Part shown: in pieces, positions 54,442 through 63,869 of the stretch | Layout of the letters: each line of letters starts with the position of its first letter | How positions within the stretch are numbered: the first letter of the stretch is position 1 | NCBI GenBank assembly: GCA_026129865.1 | Contig: JAHCHG010000001.1 | Span: 434,001 to 498,000 of the forward strand | Source: Pyrinomonadaceae bacterium | GTDB taxonomy: Bacteria; Acidobacteriota; Blastocatellia; Pyrinomonadales; Pyrinomonadaceae | Reading direction: 5' to 3' | Length of the DNA stretch: 64,000 nt | Notes under the pieces: model-generated | Told to the model about the DNA's origin: nothing | The model's database searches: none | Seen by the model: the letters and a program-made list of their open reading frames with translations, nothing else | Program-made: the position numbers and the translations under genes

Positions 54442-54457
54442 TGGCACACACATTGCT
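54442..54457 (+). promoter_or_regulatory. Sigma-54 promoter with full consensus match
   Basis: Seen: TGGCAC ACACA TTGCT, a full match to the TGGCAC-N5-TTGCW consensus with 10 nt between GG and GC. Predicted start near 54468, giving a leader of about 46 nt before the ATG at 54514. It is the best sigma-54 site in the window. Confidence 0.72.
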
Positions 54458-54463
54458 CATATA

Positions 54464-54500
54464 CTTCGCGGATACTTTGTTTGACAACATAACCGCGAAG
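54464..54500 (+). promoter_or_regulatory. 8-bp inverted repeat in the leader of the glycine-zipper gene
   Basis: Seen: CTTCGCGG at 54464-54471 and CCGCGAAG at 54493-54500, perfect inverted arms over the start point of the sigma-54 promoter, with an inner TTGT/ACAA stem. The predicted start would cut into the left arm, so a DNA operator is as likely as an RNA hairpin. The ribosome site GGAGG follows at once. Confidence 0.5.
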
Positions 54501-54513
54501 ATGGAGGTAGGAG

Positions 54514-55122
54514 ATGGTTAAATTGACGACCAAAATCTTTGCGATTTTGTTTTTGATCTTTGCAAGTTTAAGTTACGCAGAAGCACAGGACGCCAGCATT
54601 TACGAACTTCCTGTCGGCACGTTGATCCGGGTTCAAATGGATAACGGTATCAACTCAAAAGTTTCGTCGGTCGACGATACCTTTACGGCAACGGTGATCG
54701 AACCGGTATTGATAAGAGGCGCTGTCGTCGTCCCGGTCGGATCGGTCGTCGAGGGTTCCGTTGAATCGGTCAAACGAGCGGAAATGTTCAACAAAAACGG
54801 CGTTCTGATACTTCGATTTAACTTTTTGAGATTTAAGTCCGGGGAGGAACGCAAGATCGTCGCGGAATTAAACGATGCATTAACGGTTAAAAACGATCCT
54901 GTTAAACCCGTTGCGATTATCGCCGGAGGCGCCGGGATCGGAGCTTTGCTCGGTTCGCTGGCAAAGTCGGGCAAAGGAAGCTTTATTGGAGCCGCCGTCG
55001 GCGCGGGTGCAGGCACAGCAATAGCGCTTGCGAGCAAAGGAAAAGAGGCAGTTATCGGTACAGATGAAAAATTTACGATTCGTCTAAACGAAAACGTAAC
55101 GCTGCCCGTTAGAGATTTTTGA
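54514..55122 (+). CDS. Secreted glycine-zipper-type protein under sigma-54 control
   Basis: A 202-residue protein with signal peptide (ILFLIFASLSYAEAQ). Seen: a beta-rich middle (VPVGSVVEGSVESVKRAE) like the TrbI/VirB10-type domain seen in many acidobacterial proteins, then a small glycine-rich segment AIIAGGAGIGALLG with GAAVGAGAGTAIALA, a glycine zipper that may enter a membrane. The leader has a strong GGAGG and the full-consensus sigma-54 promoter. Envelope-stress function is a guess; no named family. Confidence 0.75.
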   Translation: MVKLTTKIFAILFLIFASLSYAEAQDASIYELPVGTLIRVQMDNGINSKVSSVDDTFTATVIEPVLIRGAVVVPVGSVVEGSVESVKRAEMFNKNGVLILRFNFLRFKSGEERKIVAELNDALTVKNDPVKPVAIIAGGAGIGALLGSLAKSGKGSFIGAAVGAGAGTAIALASKGKEAVIGTDEKFTIRLNENVTLPVRDF

Positions 55123-55164
55123 AAAGTTTGGTTTGATGATCCTTCGATCAGAAACCGAAAAAAT

Positions 55165-55204
55165 AAAAAGCCCATTATGAAGGGGAGAGCATTTTGGGCT
55201 TTTT
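55165..55204 (+). terminator. Hairpin A with loop AAGGGGAGAG
   Basis: Seen: AAAAAGCCCA/TGGGCTTTTT and ATG/CAT stems (2-nt internal loop TT/TT) around the loop AAGGGGAGAG, 43 bp after the glycine-zipper gene. It ends in a T-run, so it can terminate transcription. Confidence 0.75.
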
Positions 55205-55257
55205 ATTTAAAACATTTAATTTTGGTCCGATGCGCCTTGTCGCTTTGACCAAATAAC

Positions 55258-55296
55258 AAAAGCCCGGTGTGAAGGGGAGAGCGCACCGGGCTTTTT
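55258..55296 (+). terminator. Hairpin B with loop AAGGGGAGAG
   Basis: Seen: a 14-bp stem AAAAGCCCGGTGTG/CGCACCGGGCTTTT (one G-U pair) around the same loop AAGGGGAGAG, then T-rich sequence. The stem differs from hairpin A at several paired positions while the loop is unchanged, so the two show covariation. It lies 110 bp before mdh. Confidence 0.75.
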
Positions 55297-55406
55297 CGTT
55301 TTTTGCCTTCGCCGCATCGCCCGTGCTTTTGAGCTTTTCCGCTATCTATGACAAAATAACGCTTTTATCACACAACAATTTAAAATCAGAGAGGAACATC
55401 TATTAA

Positions 55407-56339
<933 letters not shown>

Positions 56340-56364
56340 TTTTTAGAGATAACTTATCGCAAAG

Positions 56365-56395
56365 AAGGAAAGTCTTAATTGGGCTTTCCTTTTTT
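56365..56395 (+). terminator. mdh terminator
   Basis: Seen: AAGGAAAG and CTTTCCTT enclosing TCTTAATTGGG, followed by a T-run, about 25 bp after the mdh stop. Confidence 0.85.
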
Positions 56396-56560
56396 ATTGA
56401 AATCACAACCCAAATAATTCTTGAATGCTTTTATGCCCCACATTTTATATTTCATCATGCAGTTTTGTCATATTTTTTCGCTGATTTCGTTTAACTACCT
56501 TTACGGAATCTCAGAATTGGCAGGGAAATCAAAGCAAACAATTAGCTAAGTGAAATTATA

Positions 56561-56589
56561 TTGACTAATAAACAAAGGTAGAGTGATAA
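56561..56589 (+). promoter_or_regulatory. Sigma-70-type promoter upstream of the carboxypeptidase-regulatory-like gene
   Basis: Seen: TTGACT, 17-bp spacer, TGATAA. It stands about 95 bp before the ATG at 56684. Confidence 0.4.
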
Positions 56590-56683
56590 AATGTCTATAT
56601 AAGAATCCGAAATTCAGCTCAATACGAAGTTGTCCCGCTCCGTGCTGGGAGCGAAACGTACTATAAATCATATGGAATATGTG

Positions 56684-57120
56684 ATGAGAAAACAGTTAAT
56701 CCTAAAACCGCTTCTTATATCTTTCTTTATTGTAGGGACAGTTTTGGCTGGCAGCACAATTTCGTTTGGACAGTTTCTCGAGGATTATGGAAACATCGGG
56801 ACGCTCAAAACTTTAAAAGGTCAGGTTAGAGATGCAGCGGACGGTTTGATTACCGGTGCGACAGTTCAGTTTAAGAATTGAGTTCCGAAGAAGAACAATC
56901 CGTCGAAGCCGACGAGAACGGAGTTTTCAGAGTTAAAGAATTGCCAACGGGAGAGTATAAAGTCAAAATTGCGCTTTCAGGATTTAACCCGACAGAATTC
57001 ACGATAAATATTAGCCCGTATGACTCAGCAGCATCGAAAAAGTTCATCATAGTTCGGCTGTCTCCAGGTTGTGCGTCAGGCGGGTCGGTTGAGTTGGAAA
57101 GCAGAATAAAGAAGGAATAA
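56684..57120 (+). pseudogene. Secreted CarboxypepD_reg-like protein, frameshifted
   Basis: Two overlapping frames read as one protein of about 145 codons if one T is added near 56878. Seen: a signal peptide ILKPLLISFFIVGTVLAGS, then LKGQVRDAADGLITGATVQFKN, ending at TGA. In the next frame SSEEEQSVEADENGVFRVKEL and GEYKVKIALSGFNPTEF, which complete the one-beta-sandwich CarboxypepD regulatory-like fold. The run AAGAATTGAG is where the shift occurs. Read error or decay both possible. It lies upstream of the cassette-like region. Confidence 0.6.
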
Positions 57121-57250
57121 AACTCATTTGATAATAATGGGCGCCTCAACAAATCCTTTGGCTCGAGGGCGAATTAGCGAGTTTGTTACCAACAGTTTCG
57201 TTTTTCATACAGTTTTTCGCAGTTGGTTCCGCCTGCGTTCATCTCAGCCG

Positions 57251-58045
57251 TTAGCCGATTCGTGCTAAAATTCGCCATTTGAAATCGAACTGCGAATTTT
57301 CAATGATATGAAAAAGGAAAAATCAATAATCATCCGCCTGCTCTGGACGGGAATAATTTTGCTGAGTGCTTATTATTTATATCGGGCTGTTCGTTATCGC
57401 TTTTTTGTAGAAGGGATCGGAGAAACATTCTGGAATAAGCAGTTTTGGTTTGTTTTCCATTTAATTACCGCCCTTCCTGTTTTGATTTTGGGACCGATTC
57501 AGTTTTCTGAATCGTTTCGCCAGCGTCATATCAACCGGCACCGGCAGTTCGGGAAAATCTATGTCGTCGCAAGTATTTTTGGCGGTTTGTCGGCATTATA
57601 CTTGGGTTTCACGCTTCCTTATCAAGGCTCGATCGTACCGGTCATTATCGGCTCGCTTTTGTGGCTGTTTATGACGACAGGCGCGTGGGTAACGATTAAG
57701 AGAAAGAACGTGCAGGCACACCGCCTTTTTATGATTCGCAGCTATGTGCTGGCGCTGACTTTTATTTCGCTGCGCATTTTGTCGGATATGGTCGAACATC
57801 TGAACATATTATTTTTTATCGAGAATCAAGATGTGAAAGACACGACCTACGAATGGATGAGTTGGGTTTTGCCTTTGCTGGTAACGGAATTGTGGATTAA
57901 CTGGGTACCGCTTTTGAAACAGAAGAAAAAGATTGCATAGTAAAGAACACGGCTAACGAACAAATGGACGCGGACAACGCGGGCAGCGACTTTCCGTTAA
58001 CTTTAGTTGGCTTGGCGGCGGCTTCACCCAACGCCATCCGAGCCG
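57251..58045 (+). mobile_element. Candidate solitary integron-type gene cassette (DUF2306 gene + attC-like site)
   Basis: Seen: the gene at 57308-57940 is bounded on the left by a G|TTAGCC core at 57250-57256 and on the right by an attC-like site starting GGCTAAC at 57951 and ending at a G|TTAAAT core at 58045-58051. In the circular cassette the left TTAGCC and the right GGCTAAC would be exact complements, as expected for an attC. The right core overlaps the holA stop codon. No integrase is in the window. Site-specific capture is inferred, not shown. Confidence 0.5.
57308..57940 (+). CDS. DUF2306 (YozB-like) membrane protein
   Basis: A 210-residue protein with about six hydrophobic segments. 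Seen: FWFVFHLITALPVLILGPIQF with the family's paired glycine-proline, RHINRHRQFGKIYVVASIFGG and QAHRLFMIRSYVLALTFISLRIL. DUF2306 proteins occur in many soil bacteria with unknown function; the conserved histidines might bind a haem. It is the only ORF in the cassette-like region and stands 9 bp before the attC-like site. Confidence 0.82.
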   Translation: MKKEKSIIIRLLWTGIILLSAYYLYRAVRYRFFVEGIGETFWNKQFWFVFHLITALPVLILGPIQFSESFRQRHINRHRQFGKIYVVASIFGGLSALYLGFTLPYQGSIVPVIIGSLLWLFMTTGAWVTIKRKNVQAHRLFMIRSYVLALTFISLRILSDMVEHLNILFFIENQDVKDTTYEWMSWVLPLLVTELWINWVPLLKQKKKIA

Positions 58046-58051
58046 TTAAAT
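57951..58051 (+). other. attC-like recombination site
   Basis: Seen: an R-box GGCTAACG at 57951-57958, a 5-nt unpaired spacer AACAA, an L-box ATGGACG at 57964-57970 with A57968 extrahelical when paired to CGCCAT at 58032-58037, then a 6-nt spacer and the core CGTTAAAT at 58044-58051. The order R-spacer-L...L-spacer-R is the attC architecture, and the length of about 100 nt fits the known range. The middle is poorly folded and not diagnostic. Confidence 0.5.
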
Positions 58052-59089
58052 ACTCAACAATTCATAAACAAGCATTTCGATCTGCAAGCGCGAACCCTTT
58101 TTTCCGCCGCCTCCGCGCGAGGTTTTTATTGCGAGGTCTGTGTCCGCGATGCGTTTTAACAATTGTGTGACCTTGTCTCTATCTGTCCGTCGTGCAGCTG
58201 CGATCATGACGTTATAGGCATCATTCGGCAGCCGAAACTCGTTGCGGATCTCGCCCGGATTTTTGCCTTGTATAACAAGTTCTTTCGCAAGGGCGAGCTG
58301 CCGGTAGTTGTTGGCGATCAAGCCAAGAAGCATTAACGGTTCGGCGCCGTCGTCGAGGATCTTACTTAAAATTTCTATCGTCTTCCGTGCATTTTTTTCC
58401 ATCAGACGGTTCGTCAGTTCGAAATTTTCCATTTCACGAGAGCTTGCGACTAATGAGCTGACGAGATCCTTTGTGACCAACTTATCAGGAAGCGCCGCAA
58501 CCGAAAGTTTGCTGATCTCGTTCGAAAGCCGGCGAAGATTGGATCCGATCAGATCGATCAGAAGAGCGACCGCGGTCGGCTCCGCCTCGGCTCCGTTCTC
58601 CGCGAATTTGCTTTTGACCCACTTGGTCAATTCGGGTTCGACGAGCTCGTTAAATTCGACGACAAAAGCCTTTTCAACCAGTACTTTAGAGATCTTTCGG
58701 CGTTTATCGAATTCGTCAGGAAGCAGAATTAAAACGGATCGATCGGAAGGATTCTCCAGATATCTCACCAAAATCTCTTCATCTTCATCTTTGAGGTTTT
58801 CTTTTTTCCCGGAAGACGAGATCAGAAAATTCGAAACAGTCACGACACGGCGCGCCGCCATCATCGGCAGCTGTTCTGCGTCAGAGACGGCGCGACCGAT
58901 AGAACTTTCGTTCAGCGAATGCTGGACTTCGTTAAATTCGCGAAGCTGCGCGTCTTCGAGTGCGAGATCTGCAATGGTTTTTGCGGCAAGGTCGCGAAGG
59001 AAGGTTTCTTGCCCGATTAGAACATAGACCGGCGAAAATTCGCGGTTCCTCAGCTGATTTCTAAGTTGTTCCCGACCGGCGATCTTCAT
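58046..59089 (-). CDS. holA: DNA polymerase III delta subunit
   Basis: A 347-residue clamp-loader subunit. Seen: the typical start REQLRNQLRNREFSPVYVLIGQETFLRDLAA, AVSDAEQLPMMAARRVVTVSNF, and LGLIANNYRQLALAKELVIQGK, family features of HolA with the degenerate AAA-like N-terminal domain. It opens the beta clamp with the delta' and gamma/tau subunits. LptE is 13 bp upstream on the same strand, the usual neighbour pair. The stop codon overlaps the attC-like core at its end. Confidence 0.9.
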   Translation of the reverse strand: MKIAGREQLRNQLRNREFSPVYVLIGQETFLRDLAAKTIADLALEDAQLREFNEVQHSLNESSIGRAVSDAEQLPMMAARRVVTVSNFLISSSGKKENLKDEDEEILVRYLENPSDRSVLILLPDEFDKRRKISKVLVEKAFVVEFNELVEPELTKWVKSKFAENGAEAEPTAVALLIDLIGSNLRRLSNEISKLSVAALPDKLVTKDLVSSLVASSREMENFELTNRLMEKNARKTIEILSKILDDGAEPLMLLGLIANNYRQLALAKELVIQGKNPGEIRNEFRLPNDAYNVMIAAARRTDRDKVTQLLKRIADTDLAIKTSRGGGGKKGSRLQIEMLVYELLSI

Positions 59090-59102
59090 TCGATTCTATG
59101 AG

Positions 59103-59654
59103 CTATTTCTTCTCCTGATTGACTCCGATGCCGTTGATGATCGCCGACACAACGGATTCCGCGAACGCCCGGGACATTCGCTCGACCGCAGGATCTTCTT
59201 CGTTAAAAAAAGAACGCGGATCATCGGAAAATTCAAAGGAATCGCGAAAAATGAAATTTTGATTATCGTAAAGGATCTTTCCGTTATCGAGATCTCTAAT
59301 GGTTACCGCGGACGTGACCGTTACTTCGTAAACACGCGCTCGCCCGTCCCGATCGAGCAAAACACCCGCAAAAGTAAAATCGCGAATGGTTCCCTCGATC
59401 ACGGCGTTCGCGCCTTCACGCGATCCCTGCACTTTCAAACCGCGACCGCGGCGGATGATCTCGTTGGAAACTGCTTCGGTAAAACGCGATGCGACGCGGT
59501 AACGGGCGCCTTTCACCTCGAATTGAAACGCCGGAACAGCAATTACTTTAACGTTGGAAGGCAGACCGGACTTGGTTACCGGTTCGTAACATCCCTTAAA
59601 ACCAGAAACGCTCATAACAAGCGCGGCGAATAGAAAAACTTTTACAAACTTCAT
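59103..59654 (-). CDS. lptE: LPS-assembly lipoprotein LptE-like
   Basis: A 183-residue outer membrane lipoprotein. Seen: a signal segment ending VSGFKGC (cysteine of the lipobox), followed by a domain with VKVIAVPAFQF, RYRVASRFTEAVSNEIIRRG and TVTSAVTIRDLDNGKILYD, as in bacterial LptE. It would plug the LptD barrel for lipopolysaccharide delivery. The start overlaps the folP stop by ATGA, and holA follows, a common lptE-holA pairing. The symbol rests on fold and context. Confidence 0.8.
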   Translation of the reverse strand: MKFVKVFLFAALVMSVSGFKGCYEPVTKSGLPSNVKVIAVPAFQFEVKGARYRVASRFTEAVSNEIIRRGRGLKVQGSREGANAVIEGTIRDFTFAGVLLDRDGRARVYEVTVTSAVTIRDLDNGKILYDNQNFIFRDSFEFSDDPRSFFNEEDPAVERMSRAFAESVVSAIINGIGVNQEKK

Positions 59655-60505
59655 AACTGTCCCTTAACAGCTTCCACTATCTTCAGAGCCTCGGCAGTTT
59701 CCCTAACATCATGGACCCGAAGAATATCCGCTTCATTCCACGCAGCCAATACATGCGCAGCGAGCGACCCTGAACTTCGTCTTTCCGGATCCGCTTGATT
59801 CAACACTTTGCCAATAAATGATTTTCGCGACGCTCCGATAAGCAGCGGAATGTTTTGAAAATGCTTTTTGATCTCTGCAATTTTAGCAATTAATTCGAAA
59901 TTTTGCTCGACCGACTTTCCAAATCCGATGCCCGGATCAATGCATATCTGTTCAGCTTTGACACCTTCATGCTTCGCGGCTTCGATAGAATTTTCCAGAG
60001 AATCGAAAACCTCGGGAATTATATCTATAATTTCCGGTTGGCTGTGCATCGTTTCAAACGTGCCGCGAAGATGCATTAAAACCAAGCCCGCACCGCGTTT
60101 TGCGGCGATCTCGGCGATCGTAGGATCGAACTTTAACCCAGAAACATCGTTAACGATCTCAGCTCCGGACGCAATCGCCGCATCGGCAACTTCTGCACGA
60201 CTTGTGTCGATAGAAACGACCGCATCGAACCGTCGTGAAAGTTCCTTTATGACCGGCACAACTCTGGAGATTTCCTCATCGACAGATACGCGAACGCTGT
60301 TCGGGCGGGTCGATTCGCCGCCGACGTCGATCATATCTGCGCCTTCCTCTATCATTTGCGCGGCATGTGAAAGGGCATGATCGATGTCGCTAAACTTCCC
60401 GCCGTCACTGAAACTGTCGGGCGTTACATTCAGAATGCCCATTACAAGCGGGCGATTCCCAAATGCTATTTGTCGTCTCGCGGTTTGCCAGATTCTATTC
60501 ATCAT
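59651..60505 (-). CDS. folP: Dihydropteroate synthase
   Basis: A 284-residue TIM-barrel enzyme from the ATG at 60505. Seen: VMGILNVTPDSFSDGG, IDVGGESTRPN and the KxxRG-like end in GASRKSFIGKVL, which bind pterin and pABA. It makes dihydropteroate for folate synthesis and is the sulfonamide target. An open frame continues upstream to 60907, but that part overlaps ftsH in a shadow frame and is Arg/Ser-rich noise. The stop overlaps lptE. The ftsH terminator abuts the start codon. Confidence 0.93.
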   Translation of the reverse strand: MMNRIWQTARRQIAFGNRPLVMGILNVTPDSFSDGGKFSDIDHALSHAAQMIEEGADMIDVGGESTRPNSVRVSVDEEISRVVPVIKELSRRFDAVVSIDTSRAEVADAAIASGAEIVNDVSGLKFDPTIAEIAAKRGAGLVLMHLRGTFETMHSQPEIIDIIPEVFDSLENSIEAAKHEGVKAEQICIDPGIGFGKSVEQNFELIAKIAEIKKHFQNIPLLIGASRKSFIGKVLNQADPERRSSGSLAAHVLAAWNEADILRVHDVRETAEALKIVEAVKGQL

Positions 60506-60548
60506 AAAAAAAGGCAAAAGCAGAGCGAAACTCAAAACTTTTGCCTTT
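60506..60548 (-). terminator. ftsH terminator abutting the folP start
   Basis: Seen on the minus strand: AAAGGCAAAAG and CTTTTGCCTTT, an 11-bp perfect stem with a 17-nt loop, followed by a run of seven T's that ends directly at the folP ATG (60505). Confidence 0.85.
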
Positions 60549-60569
60549 GATCTGAAAGTTATGAAAAAC

Positions 60570-62513
60570 TTACGCCGTTGCCGGATTATTTCCCGTGATC
60601 GGAGGAAGTATCGATTTCTTAAAGGGATTTCTCGATTTTTCCTCGGCTTCCGGGGTTCCGTCGTCGTTGTCCGGTGTCGAATCGTCATCATCAAGCGGCA
60701 AACCGGCGACAACACGGCGAATTTGAACTCCGTCGAGTGTCTCTTTTTCAAGAAGGGCTTCGGCGAGTCGTACCATCGCTTCGCTATTTTCCGTGATGAC
60801 CTTTTTCGCCAGCGCGTACTGCTCTGCAATGATCTTCTTGACTTCAACGTCGATCTTGATCGCCGTATCTTCCGAATAATCGCGGTGCTGCGATATCTCA
60901 CGACCAAGAAAGATCTGCTCTTCCTTCTTTCCGAAGGTCAAAGGACCGAGCAAACTCATTCCGTATTCGCAGACCATCGCTCGTGCAAGTTCGGTTGCGC
61001 GTTCGATATCGTTCGAAGCTCCGGTCGTGATCTGATCAGCGCCGAGATAAATTTCTTCGGCAATTCTGCCGCCCATCAAGATCGCGATACGGCTCGTCAA
61101 ATGCTCTTTCGTGTAACTATGACGATCTTCTTCCGGCAACTGCTGCGTTACGCCGAGCGCCATTCCGCGCGGTATGATCGACACCTTATGAACCGGATCA
61201 GCCGAAGGAACCTTTAAGCCAACCAATGTATGACCGGCTTCATGATAAGCAGTCAAGCGTTTTTCTTCTTCGGAGAGCACCATGCTCTTGCGTTCCGCGC
61301 CCATCAAAACTTTATCTTTCGAAACTTCAAAGTCCGACATCGTTACAACCTTTTTGTTGTACCGTGCGGCGTTCAAAGCTGCTTCGTTAACAAGATTCGC
61401 GAGGTCTGCGCCGGTAAATCCGGGCGTACCGCGCGCGATTACATTGATGTTCACGCCTTCGTCGAGCGGAATTTTTCTCGTATGAACCTTCAAGATCCCT
61501 TCGCGTCCTTTAATGTCCGGACGACCAACCATTACACGGCGGTCAAACCGACCCGGGCGAAGAAGCGCCGGATCAAGAACGTCCGGTCTGTTCGTTGATG
61601 CAACGAGAATCACGCCGTCGTTCGACTCGAAACCGTCCATTTCAACAAGAAGTTGATTCAAGGTCTGTTCACGTTCGTCATGTCCGCCGCCTAAACCGGC
61701 GCCGCGATGACGTCCGACCGCATCGATCTCGTCGATAAATACAATGCACGGCGCGTTTTTCTTGCCCTGTTCAAACAGATCGCGAACTCGGCTGGCGCCG
61801 ACGCCGACGAACATCTCGACGAAATCGGAACCCGAGATCGAAAAGAACGGAACATTGGCTTCGCCCGCAACTGCTTTTGCAAGCAATGTTTTACCTGTTC
61901 CCGGAGGTCCCACCATTAAAACGCCTTTCGGAATCTTGCCGCCGAGCTTTTGAAACTTCTGCGGATCCTTAAGAAATTCGATAATTTCCTGAAGTTCTTC
62001 CTGAGCCTCTTCAACGCCTGCAACATCTTTAAATGTCACGCGTTTCTGCTGGTTGTTGAGCAGTTTAGCTTTTGATTTTCCAAAACTTAAAGCCTTATTT
62101 CCGCCCGCCTGCATCTGCCTTAAGGTAAACAGCAAGAAGCCGATCAAAAGCAGAAAAGGCAGCGCGTTGATCAACAACAGCCAACCCCAGCCTGACGATG
62201 ACGGTTCTTCCTTGATCTCAACTTGCGAAGCGGAATTCGCAACGTTGTAATCTCTTATATTGTTAAGCAGCATTTCGCGGGTCGGATCGCTGCCGATCGT
62301 GGTGATATATTTCTTACCCGCTGCATCGGTAAACTCCACCTGCGACGCTTTGAAAAAGGCTTCCTTAAAATCCTTGTTATTAATACGGGTGATTGCTGCG
62401 GAAATCGTCAGATCATCCGGCGTAGTCTGTTTGCTGTTTAAGAAATAAATCAGCAACAGTCCGCTCGAAACAATAACGAACCACAATAAAACTTGCTTTG
62501 CTTTAGAACTCAA
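60570..62513 (-). CDS. ftsH: ATP-dependent zinc metalloprotease FtsH
   Basis: About 647 residues. The chosen start is the TTG at 62513, with GGAGG 8 bp upstream; an in-frame TTG at 62528 sits inside the ribosome site. Seen: an N-terminal membrane anchor ([19 protein letters not shown]), a small periplasmic part, a second helix, then the AAA+ module with [25 protein letters not shown] and the [20 protein letters not shown], and the zinc site HEAGHTLVG. It degrades membrane and short-lived cytosolic proteins. A strong terminator follows. Confidence 0.95.
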   Translation of the reverse strand: MSSKAKQVLLWFVIVSSGLLLIYFLNSKQTTPDDLTISAAITRINNKDFKEAFFKASQVEFTDAAGKKYITTIGSDPTREMLLNNIRDYNVANSASQVEIKEEPSSSGWGWLLLINALPFLLLIGFLLFTLRQMQAGGNKALSFGKSKAKLLNNQQKRVTFKDVAGVEEAQEELQEIIEFLKDPQKFQKLGGKIPKGVLMVGPPGTGKTLLAKAVAGEANVPFFSISGSDFVEMFVGVGASRVRDLFEQGKKNAPCIVFIDEIDAVGRHRGAGLGGGHDEREQTLNQLLVEMDGFESNDGVILVASTNRPDVLDPALLRPGRFDRRVMVGRPDIKGREGILKVHTRKIPLDEGVNINVIARGTPGFTGADLANLVNEAALNAARYNKKVVTMSDFEVSKDKVLMGAERKSMVLSEEEKRLTAYHEAGHTLVGLKVPSADPVHKVSIIPRGMALGVTQQLPEEDRHSYTKEHLTSRIAILMGGRIAEEIYLGADQITTGASNDIERATELARAMVCEYGMSLLGPLTFGKKEEQIFLGREISQHRDYSEDTAIKIDVEVKKIIAEQYALAKKVITENSEAMVRLAEALLEKETLDGVQIRRVVAGLPLDDDDSTPDNDDGTPEAEEKSRNPFKKSILPPITGNNPATA

Positions 62514-62681
62514 CTTAATAGCCTCCAAAAAATAACTTTCATCGAGTTTTCGCCTGAAAGTTCCACTCTCAAATTCGATACGGACTTTTGATGAAAGAAC
62601 TCCAACTTTCGTTGTTCCCGCAAATTCCCGCAGCGGTCTCCGAGACCTAACCTTTGATTGTAATTGCCAGACCTCATTTTT

Positions 62682-63698
62682 TCAACTTTTCTTTCGGGAA
62701 TATACCAGCAAGCCGCCTTGCCGCATTACACGGTCGCCGCCGGGCAGTTCGGAAATTTTTCCGCTCTTTCTACTTATTGCCAGGTTATCGACTGCTTCGA
62801 TGTGCAACGTTGAAATTCCGCGCAATGAACCGCGCGCGCAGCTAAGCCATTTACGTACCAACTTTCGGCGGACCGCCGACGGCAATTCACGGAAGTTTTT
62901 TAGCTTGAGCGCATCATCTATTAAAAATTCGGCTATCGGAACTTCCCGGTCAAACATGCTCTCGATCTGGTCAAGTTCTTCCTGCAAAACGAACGAAGTA
63001 TTTGCGAGCCGTTCAATAATTTTCGGATTGAAATCCTTCAAAAGCGGAATCAGAACCTTTCTAATGCGGACTCGCTGAAATGCAAGGTCCTCGTTCATCG
63101 AGTCATAACGAAAATCAACCGCCGATTCACGGCAAAATTGTTCGGTCAGATCACGCGAAGCCCAGGTCAGGAGCGGTCGAATTATCAGCGTTTCGCGATC
63201 GGTATTAATTCCCAACTTATCGAAAACTCTAAAAGCGCGCATTCCTGCAAGACCGTCCAGACCGCTGCCGCGAATCAAATTCATCAAGAATGTTTCAGCC
63301 TGATCGTTCAGCGTATGTGCGGTTAAAACCCCTTTTGCCCCAACCCGCACCGCGAGATTCGATAAAAAGTCATACCGCGCCGTTCTTGCAGCTTGTTCCA
63401 AATTTCCCGAAGCTTTATCTATCTCAAGCTTTTCTACGGCGAGTTCGAACCCATGCGCGGCGGCAAAATCGCGAACAAATTCTGCATCTTTTTCGCTTTC
63501 AGTTCCGCGCAGACCGTGGTCGGCATGACCGATGACAAATCGCAATTTCAGTTTTCCGAGCCGTTTTAATTCGGCAAGAGCAAGCGCAAGACTAACAGAA
63601 TCCGCACCGCCGGAAACTCCTGCGACAAAAGTTGCGTCTTCGAACGGAAGATCCAGATTTCGCCATTCGGTTATAAGATTTTTGACAAAATTATTCAT
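62682..63698 (-). CDS. tilS: tRNA(Ile)-lysidine synthase
   Basis: About 338 residues from the ATG at 63698; an upstream in-frame start at 63770 has no support. Seen: the P-loop VSGGADSVSLALALAELKR near residue 26, the conserved GHADHGLRGTESEKDAEFVRDFA and LTAHTLNDQAETFLMNLIRGSG, and a C-terminal helical part with VRRKLVRKWLS. It modifies C34 of tRNA-Ile(CAU) to lysidine, so the tRNA reads AUA. It lies 170 bp from ftsH on the same strand. Confidence 0.92.
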   Translation of the reverse strand: MNNFVKNLITEWRNLDLPFEDATFVAGVSGGADSVSLALALAELKRLGKLKLRFVIGHADHGLRGTESEKDAEFVRDFAAAHGFELAVEKLEIDKASGNLEQAARTARYDFLSNLAVRVGAKGVLTAHTLNDQAETFLMNLIRGSGLDGLAGMRAFRVFDKLGINTDRETLIIRPLLTWASRDLTEQFCRESAVDFRYDSMNEDLAFQRVRIRKVLIPLLKDFNPKIIERLANTSFVLQEELDQIESMFDREVPIAEFLIDDALKLKNFRELPSAVRRKLVRKWLSCARGSLRGISTLHIEAVDNLAISRKSGKISELPGGDRVMRQGGLLVYSRKKS

Positions 63699-63869
63699 CT
63701 GGCTCGCGATATGCTGTCGATTATAAACGATTTTTTCTATCCGAAGGCTTTTCCGGTCGCAAAATGTCAAAGTATTTCTCCTCGGAGGCTGAACGAAACA
63801 AAAAAATCGATTTGTGATAAGCCGTTTTTGCGGTAAGATTCTCTAAACAAAGCAATTCCATATCAAAAA

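Larger units (their letters stand above)
56340..56683. other. Gap after mdh with terminator and promoter
   Basis: Contents: the mdh terminator (56365-56395), a likely promoter (56561-56589) and no coding frame of note. Confidence 0.6.

Noticed and set aside
58308-59027. 239-codon plus-strand frame
   Set aside because: Antisense shadow of holA, Ser/Arg-rich with no recognisable motif.
60506-60907. N-terminal extension of folP (134 codons)
   Set aside because: It overlaps the 3' end of ftsH on the same strand in another frame, is Arg/Ser-rich, and the family's conserved start lies right after the ATG at 60505.
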